From the NCBI GenBank assembly GCA_023382135.1, contig JAMCQK010000088.1, positions 1 through 9,883 of the forward strand: a DNA stretch of 9,883 bases, written 5' to 3'. The first letter of the stretch is position 1. Each line of letters starts with the position of its first letter. The notes under the pieces are model-generated. The model had not been told where the DNA came from and searched no databases. It saw nothing but the letters and a program-made list of their open reading frames with translations. The DNA is from Deinococcus sp. (GTDB lineage Bacteria > Deinococcota > Deinococci > Deinococcales > Thermaceae). A program made the position numbers and the translations under genes. Positions 6,889-9,883 of this stretch are shown here, piece after piece.

Positions 6889-6914
6889 CCAAAGCGGTTT
6901 CTGTGCCGTTTTGG
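6889..6914 (+). terminator. Hairpin directly after the P450/methyltransferase unit
   Basis: CCAAAGCGG (6889-6897) pairs with CCGTTTTGG (6906-6914) over 9 bp with one G-U pair and an 8-nt loop, starting at the first base after the methyltransferase TAG. No T-run follows, so termination strength is doubtful, but the position fits the end of the operon. Confidence 0.5.
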
Positions 6915-6955
6915 GTACAAGGGAGAGGCTTGCCAGGTGGATATTGGGTGGAAGC

Positions 6956-7016
6956 ATCGAACATAACATAAAGCCATGATGTCTAAAGCGCATCATGGCT
7001 AACAACAAAGTTAGGT
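6956..7016 (-). other. attC-like recombination site (candidate)
   Basis: Read on the minus strand: ACCTAAC (7016-7010, fits the attC core RYYYAAC), 9 nt, a perfect 10-bp stem arm AGCCATGATG (7000-6991), 9-nt loop, the other arm CATCATGGCT (6981-6972), 9 nt, then GTTCGAT (6962-6956, one base off GTTRRRY). Total 61 bp, within the size range known for attC sites. The arms are symmetric about the stem. The first bases of the unit (TTAGGT at 7454-7449) complement the ACCTAA of this site, as expected for a cassette that once circularised. The inner L boxes do not pair well beyond AGCC/GGCT. A plain transcription terminator is the main alternative. Confidence 0.5.
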
Positions 7017-7445
7017 GGATGTTTCATCTTTCGGCAAAATCTCAAGCGTTAGGGAATAATCTGTGTAGCCCACTGCTCGCCAGAACGATACCGCACCGTG
7101 GTTAGTGACCAATACTTCTACGGTCATCCGCTTGGTCTTTGGCCAGATCCCGGACTGGAGAATGTCTATGGCTCGACGGCCAATTCCCTCTCTGCGGCGT
7201 TGCCGGGCAACAAAGAGCTGACGTAGATAAATCTCGTCAGCTTGCTCGCGGTACAAGGCATAAGCAACGACCTCTTCGTTCTCCTCGAAGACGATCGCGG
7301 TGTATTCGCCGGAAAGCCAGTTCCTCATGCGCTGCTGCAACTCCGGCGCCGTCATCCGATTGTGGTGCCCCTCGTCCTGAATCAATTGGTGATTTAGCTT
7401 TGCGAGGAAAGCGCAATCATTTAGGGTAGCGCGGCGATACGTCAT
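7011..7445 (-). CDS. GNAT-family N-acetyltransferase
   Basis: 144-aa acetyl-CoA-dependent transferase. After the N-terminal MTYRRATLNDCAFLAKLNHQ come strand EYTAIVFEENEEVVAYALYR (47-66), the acetyl-CoA-binding segment LRQLFVARQRRREGIGRRAI (74-93; the RREGIG loop holds the pyrophosphate) and the C-terminal N115...FWRAVGY (121-127). The substrate is not readable; relatives acetylate amines, antibiotics or protein N-termini. I start at the ATG 7445 because similarity begins there and AGGTG lies just upstream; the open frame reaches 7511, but those 22 residues look non-protein. The start lies 10 nt inside a GTTAGGTG core, and the stop codon TAA lies inside the opposite core, so the gene fills a cassette-like unit almost exactly. 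It looks acquired rather than part of the neighbouring operons. Confidence 0.85.
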   Translation of the reverse strand: MTYRRATLNDCAFLAKLNHQLIQDEGHHNRMTAPELQQRMRNWLSGEYTAIVFEENEEVVAYALYREQADEIYLRQLFVARQRRREGIGRRAIDILQSGIWPKTKRMTVEVLVTNHGAVSFWRAVGYTDYSLTLEILPKDETST

Positions 7446-7447
7446 GG

Positions 7448-7455
7448 CACCTAAC
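7448..7455 (-). other. Upstream boundary of the cassette-like unit (GTTAGGTG core)
   Basis: On the minus strand GTTAGGTG fits the integron core GTTRRRY, and its inverse, CACCTAAC on the minus strand, lies at 7017-7010 at the other end of the GNAT gene. If cut after the G at 7455, the unit is 6962-7454, 493 bp. Just outside is a small dyad, GCGGT-CAT-ACCGC (7458-7470). Confidence 0.45.
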
Positions 7456-7640
7456 CAGCGGTCATACCGCAGGGGTATAACACAGCCAAATTGGAGTGTC
7501 AGGCCGTACACCGTTTAGCTGATAGGCCGTCTTTTTCATGCTTCATTCTAAAAGAGATTGGTTGAAAACTCGCCAAGGGGCCAGTCGCGTGCCAAGGCTG
7601 CTGTACCAAAGCTGTTTTTGTCACTCCGAGCGCCCCATCC

Positions 7641-7737
7641 TGTCATTTTGAGGGCGTAGCCCGAGAAATCTCGCTGTTGGTCTTTGTTTTGGTCTTGAGA
7701 GGAAAAAGAGAGATCCCTCACTTCGTTCGGGATGACA
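7641..7737. repeat. Full-length palindromic repeat, TGTCAT...ATGACA
   Basis: The 97-bp element has left arm 7641-7672 (TGTCATTTTGAGGGCG, then GAGAAATCTC) and right arm about 7709-7737 (GAGATCCCTCACTTCG, then GGGATGACA), inverted imperfectly around a T/G-rich middle. Partial left arms recur at 7619-7634 (TGTCACTCCGAGCGCC) and 7877-7906 (TGTCATCTCGAGCCGC, then GAGAAATCTG). Elements of this sequence type occur in intergenic DNA of many unrelated bacteria; no transposase is encoded. Confidence 0.75.
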
Positions 7738-7838
7738 GGGAGTATTCGGGATGACAAAGGGTGTTGGGGATGACACGAATGAGCACTCGGGATGACAGGG
7801 GGTTGTTCCAGTAACAGAAGGGACTGCTCGTGGTGACA
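7729..7838 (+). repeat. Array of GGGATGACA boxes with 19/22-nt spacing
   Basis: Exact GGGATGACA at 7729, 7748, 7767 and 7789, then decayed copies CCAGTAACA at 7808 and GTGGTGACA at 7830. Start-to-start distances are 19, 19, 22, 19 and 22 nt. The boxes are copies of the right end of the palindromic repeat. Spacers differ, so this is not a CRISPR array, and the units are too short for one. Confidence 0.7.
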
Positions 7839-7846
7839 GATGAATC

Positions 7847-7868
7847 CTCCCCTGAGAAAAAAGGGGGG
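7847..7868. repeat. C-run/G-run hairpin repeat
   Basis: CTCCCC (7847-7852) pairs with GGGGGG (7863-7868) using one U-G pair, with a 10-nt A-rich loop. It looks like a decayed member of the AATCCCCC...GGGGGATT small intergenic repeats, two more of which follow at 7964-8013. Confidence 0.5.
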
Positions 7869-7963
7869 TAAAGACGTGTCATCTCGAGCCGCAGGCGAGA
7901 AATCTGTTTTTCTGAAGTTAGTGTCTAAGAAAAATATAGACTCCTCGACAAGACCGGGTTGAA

Positions 7964-8013
7964 TCCCCCTTTTGGTAAGGAGGGATATTGACTCTTCCCT
8001 TGCTAAAAGGGGT
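7964..8013 (-). terminator. Tandem imperfect hairpins downstream of ricT
   Basis: Right after the ricT stop on the minus strand come CCCTT-TTAGC-AAGGG (starting 2-3 nt beyond the stop) and a second imperfect hairpin between TCCCTCCTT and AAGGGGGA (7985-7964). They could end the holB-ricT transcript, but there is no clear T-run, and they also resemble the C-run/G-run repeats next to them. Confidence 0.35.
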
Positions 8014-8015
8014 AC

Positions 8016-8795
8016 TTATGCTTCGCGCAGCTCGCTCTTGTGCGCGGTGATGTAACTTCCTTCCTCGGTGATGATGTCTACCGTCTGGGCAAGCGGGTTG
8101 AGCTTCACCACCTTGCCGCAAGTGCCGGCGGTGGTGCAGGCTTTGGAGTTCTTGCGGGGTAAGTCTTTGAGAAGTTCCACGTACTGCTCGTGCTCGTACT
8201 GCAAGCAACACAGCAGCCTGCCGCAGGGACCGGAGATTTTTTCTGGCGAGAGCGGCAACTGCTGGTCGCGCGCCATCTTGATTGACACCTGGGCAAAGTC
8301 CTGTAGCCAGGTGGAGCAGCAGGACTCCATGCCGCAAGCGCCTAAAGTACCGATGTATGCAGCTTGGTCGCGCGGGCCCAAAGCCACGATCTCCACACGG
8401 GCGTTCGCCAGCCGCGCCAGCTCGCCCACCCAGCGCCTTAAATCAATACGTTCTTCTGCAGAGTAGTGCACCGTCAGATGGCTTCCGTCCAAGGTGAAGT
8501 CGCAGCCCAAGACCTTGGCCGTCACGCCCTCGCGGCGGAAGCGGGCTTTGAGCCACCACTTGAGGTCGTCCGCCCTGGCGCGGAGCTTGGCGGCTTTGTC
8601 CAGATCCTCTGGTGTGGCCTGGCGTACCAGCTCCCCAAAGGGCCTGGCGCTTCTCGGCGCGGTGCGTACTTTGCCTAACTCCAGTCCGCGGCTGCTCTGG
8701 ACCAACACCCAGGTGTCTACCGGTGGGGGTTCCCCCTGGAAGCGGTAGTCGTAGAGCCTGGGACCGTGGGAAAAACGTATGCCGACAGAGTTCAT
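8016..8795 (-). CDS. ricT: PSP1-domain / RicT (YaaT) family protein
   Basis: 259-aa cytoplasmic protein with the complete PSP1/YaaT signature: GACGMESCCSTWLQDF (152-167), then SIKMARDQQLPLSPEKISG (171-189) and CGRLLCCLQYEHEQY (191-205). Nine cysteines are present (98, 154, 159, 160, 191, 196, 197, 220, 226), clustered as in B. subtilis RicT, which with RicA and RicF binds iron-sulfur clusters and steers RNase Y mRNA maturation and developmental phosphorelay. Partner genes are not in this window. Length is typical. The ATG at 8795 has AGAGGT (8807-8802) 6 nt upstream. It follows holB by 102 bp on the same strand, an order also seen in Firmicutes, so cotranscription is likely. Identity is firm; the role in this organism is inferred. 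Confidence 0.93.
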   Translation of the reverse strand: MNSVGIRFSHGPRLYDYRFQGEPPPVDTWVLVQSSRGLELGKVRTAPRSARPFGELVRQATPEDLDKAAKLRARADDLKWWLKARFRREGVTAKVLGCDFTLDGSHLTVHYSAEERIDLRRWVGELARLANARVEIVALGPRDQAAYIGTLGACGMESCCSTWLQDFAQVSIKMARDQQLPLSPEKISGPCGRLLCCLQYEHEQYVELLKDLPRKNSKACTTAGTCGKVVKLNPLAQTVDIITEEGSYITAHKSELREA

Positions 8796-8797
8796 AA

Positions 8798-8923
8798 CTA
8801 AACCTCTGAAAGAGTCATCGCGAAAAAGAGTTTGGTATTGGCGGTATGGTTGTCCACTGTCTCAATGCTTTCACCGAGTCCCGCCTCCCTAATCCGACTA
8901 TACCCTTTGGGGGGCCTTTGCAA
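8798..8923 (-). CDS. Possible small ORF between holB and ricT
   Basis: A frame shifted +1 from the holB end stays open from a TTG at 8923-8921 to a TAG at 8800-8798 and would encode about 41 aa ending in NHTANTKLFFAMTLSEV; an internal GTG at 8857 would give 19 aa. Its stop is 2 nt before the ricT ATG, and the ricT ribosome binding site lies inside it, which would allow coupling. The residue mix is protein-like, but there is no good start signal and no family I recognise. It may be only spacer DNA. Confidence 0.2.
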   Translation of the reverse strand: MQRPPKGYSRIREAGLGESIETVDNHTANTKLFFAMTLSEV

Positions 8924-9800
8924 GACGCCAGAGCTTCTGAGCAAGCTGGGTGACCACCAGGTCGGTGCTCACATAACTGGCCAGCGCTTCCTCGGTGCGC
9001 AGGATGACCTCGAGGGCGGCGGCGCGAGCGCCTGTGCCTAGGGGAAATAAATGGTGCAGCATGGTAGAAAAGTAAGCCAGCCCGCCTTCGACCTCGAGCA
9101 GCTCCTTGAGTGCCAGAAAACTCTGGTTGGGCCCCGTTTCCAAGGCTTCCAAGACCTTGCTGGCCGCTTGGTTGAGCGCGCTGAACTCCGCGGGATGGTT
9201 CAAAGCCCACAGGGCCTTTCCGGGGGCACCGCCGGCAAAAGCCAGCACTCTGGGGTCGGGGGTGAGCGTCTCCATCAGACTTGCCGGCAGCGGCGCAAAG
9301 GGGATCTCGGTAGACCTCGAGGCCAGCGTGGGGAGCACCAGCTCGCGGCTGGGGGCCACCAGCACCAGCCGCAAGTAGCCCGGGGGCTCTTCCAGCAGCT
9401 TGAGCAGCGCGTTGGCGGCAGCCTCGTTCAGCAGGTGCGCGCCGTCCACTACTGCCAGCTTGGCCCGGTAACGCGGGTAAGTAGAAGCCCAGTCCAGCAG
9501 GTTGGGTTCGCCCTCTTGGCGTGGGGCGATCTGTTCTAAGCGGATCTGCGGCTTTTGCGAGGTCTTTCCGCTCTTGGTGTCTTTGTCTGGCTCCACCAGC
9601 AGAAAGTCCGGGTGCGGATCAAGCAAGCAGGAAGCGCAGTTACCACAAGGAGGTAAGCCGCGGGTACAGTTTAGCAAGTAGGTGAACCAGCGGGCCACGG
9701 TGCGGCGGCCCACACCTTCCGGTCCGGTGAACAGGAAGCTCTGCACACCAAGCTCTGGGAGCAGGGAGAGGATTTTTGGATGGCCTAACGGAGAGATCAT
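8898..9800 (-). CDS. holB: DNA polymerase III delta prime subunit (clamp loader)
   Basis: 300-aa AAA+ protein of the clamp-loader complex that opens the sliding clamp for loading at primed DNA. P-loop GPEGVGRRT (26-34) has R in place of the usual catalytic K, in line with delta prime generally not hydrolysing ATP. A zinc module follows: C45, C52, C55, C58. Then AVVDGAHLLNEAAANALLKL (116-135) with LEEPP behind it (Walker B-like region, DGAH instead of DEAD/DEAH) and TLASRSTEI (158-166), with SRS where the family has the SRC arginine-finger motif. The C-terminal part (about 180-300) is helical and poorly conserved, as expected for the oligomerisation domain. Start ATG 9800 has only AGGT as a possible ribosome binding site. 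It precedes ricT on the same strand. DnaX is excluded by the short length and lack of a Walker lysine. Confidence 0.9.
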   Translation of the reverse strand: MISPLGHPKILSLLPELGVQSFLFTGPEGVGRRTVARWFTYLLNCTRGLPPCGNCASCLLDPHPDFLLVEPDKDTKSGKTSQKPQIRLEQIAPRQEGEPNLLDWASTYPRYRAKLAVVDGAHLLNEAAANALLKLLEEPPGYLRLVLVAPSRELVLPTLASRSTEIPFAPLPASLMETLTPDPRVLAFAGGAPGKALWALNHPAEFSALNQAASKVLEALETGPNQSFLALKELLEVEGGLAYFSTMLHHLFPLGTGARAAALEVILRTEEALASYVSTDLVVTQLAQKLWRLAKAPQRV

Positions 9801-9849
9801 ATACCTGGGGGTTGCCTCGCGGCCCTCTTAGAGACGCCAATTTTGCGCA

Positions 9850-9883
9850 CTATCTTCCCATCAAGAGGCGGTCGTAGAGCCAG
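9850..9883 (-). CDS. Possible C-terminal end of an upstream gene (fragment)
   Basis: At the right edge a minus-strand frame reads WLYDRLLMGR then TAG (9852-9850), entering from outside the window. Ten residues are too few to name a family. The position, 49 bp before the holB start on the same strand, fits the previous gene of an operon. Confidence 0.35.
   Translation of the reverse strand, partial: WLYDRLLMGR

Larger units (their letters stand above)
7512..8015. repeat. Repeat-filled intergenic region without a gene
   Basis: About 500 bp between the GNAT unit and ricT. It holds degenerate copies of the widespread TGTCATnCnGAG...GGGATGACA palindromic repeat, an array of GGGATGACA boxes, and several C-run/G-run hairpins, listed separately. 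7512-7618 shows nothing recognisable. An open frame at 7548-7757 (-) reads VIPNEVRDLS, the well-known translation of this repeat, and is not a gene. Confidence 0.8.

Noticed and set aside
7446..7511. N-terminal extension of the GNAT protein to 7511
   Set aside because: The 22 extra residues do not resemble GNAT N-termini and would cross the core-site boundary; ATG 7445 fits the fold.
7548..7757. Minus-strand ORF of 69 aa (contains VIPNEVRDLS)
   Set aside because: It is the familiar conceptual translation of the TGTCAT/ATGACA intergenic repeat, has no start signal, and consists of repeat DNA.
7729..7838. CRISPR array
   Set aside because: Repeat units are about 9 nt with 10-13 nt spacers that are similar G-rich sequence; no leader or cas genes.
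8815..9210. 131-aa minus-strand ORF overlapping holB
   Set aside because: Arg/Gly/Pro-rich shadow frame of holB with no protein-like motifs.
1..9883. Transposase, phage, toxin-antitoxin or tRNA/rRNA genes
   Set aside because: I looked on both strands for such signatures and saw none; the mobile-type signals here are limited to the cassette-like GNAT unit and non-coding repeats.

Overview
The window looks like chromosomal DNA of a thermophilic member of the Thermus/Meiothermus group (Deinococcota). This is inferred from a SlyD that closely matches the Thermus type as I remember it, a moderately GC-rich composition, many compact genes, and several start codons placed about 6 nt after a TANNNT -10 box, the leaderless-mRNA pattern described in this phylum. 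Meiothermus fits better than Thermus because the GC content is only moderate, but I cannot fix the genus.

Layout. 1-108 (-): N-terminus of a cysteine synthase. 218-688 (+): SlyD-type FKBP prolyl isomerase. 766-1497 (-): MenG/UbiE quinone methyltransferase. 1554-4354 (+): two overlapping ABC permease genes of the BMP-dependent nucleoside-uptake class (NupP/NupQ-like); the first is unusually long at 627 aa. 4358-4975 (-): small multi-pass membrane protein. 5086-6888 (+): two-gene unit of a soluble cytochrome P450 and a SAM-dependent O-methyltransferase-like protein, closed by a hairpin. 6956-7455 (-): GNAT acetyltransferase gene packed like an integron gene cassette. 7512-8015: about 500 bp without a gene, full of degenerate palindromic and tandem repeats. 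8016-9800 (-): ricT (PSP1/YaaT family) and holB (DNA polymerase III delta prime), a neighbourhood also found in Firmicutes. 9850-9883 (-): possible C-terminal end of an upstream gene.

How the genes relate. Most are housekeeping genes: cysteine synthesis, protein folding, menaquinone methylation, nucleoside uptake and the clamp loader. The accessory part is the stretch from about 5.0 to 8.0 kb, with the P450/methyltransferase pair, the cassette-like GNAT gene and the repeat field. The best candidate for something undescribed is the GNAT unit. Its ORF lies between inverted GTTAGGTG core sites, and directly after its stop codon comes a symmetric 61-bp structure with attC-like geometry. No integrase gene is visible here.

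Other signals: a leaderless divergent promoter pair with a small dyad at 1498-1553, a 24-bp promoter-associated repeat shared by two distant intergenic regions, an array of GGGATGACA boxes with 19/22-nt spacing, and strong over-representation of CTCGAG.
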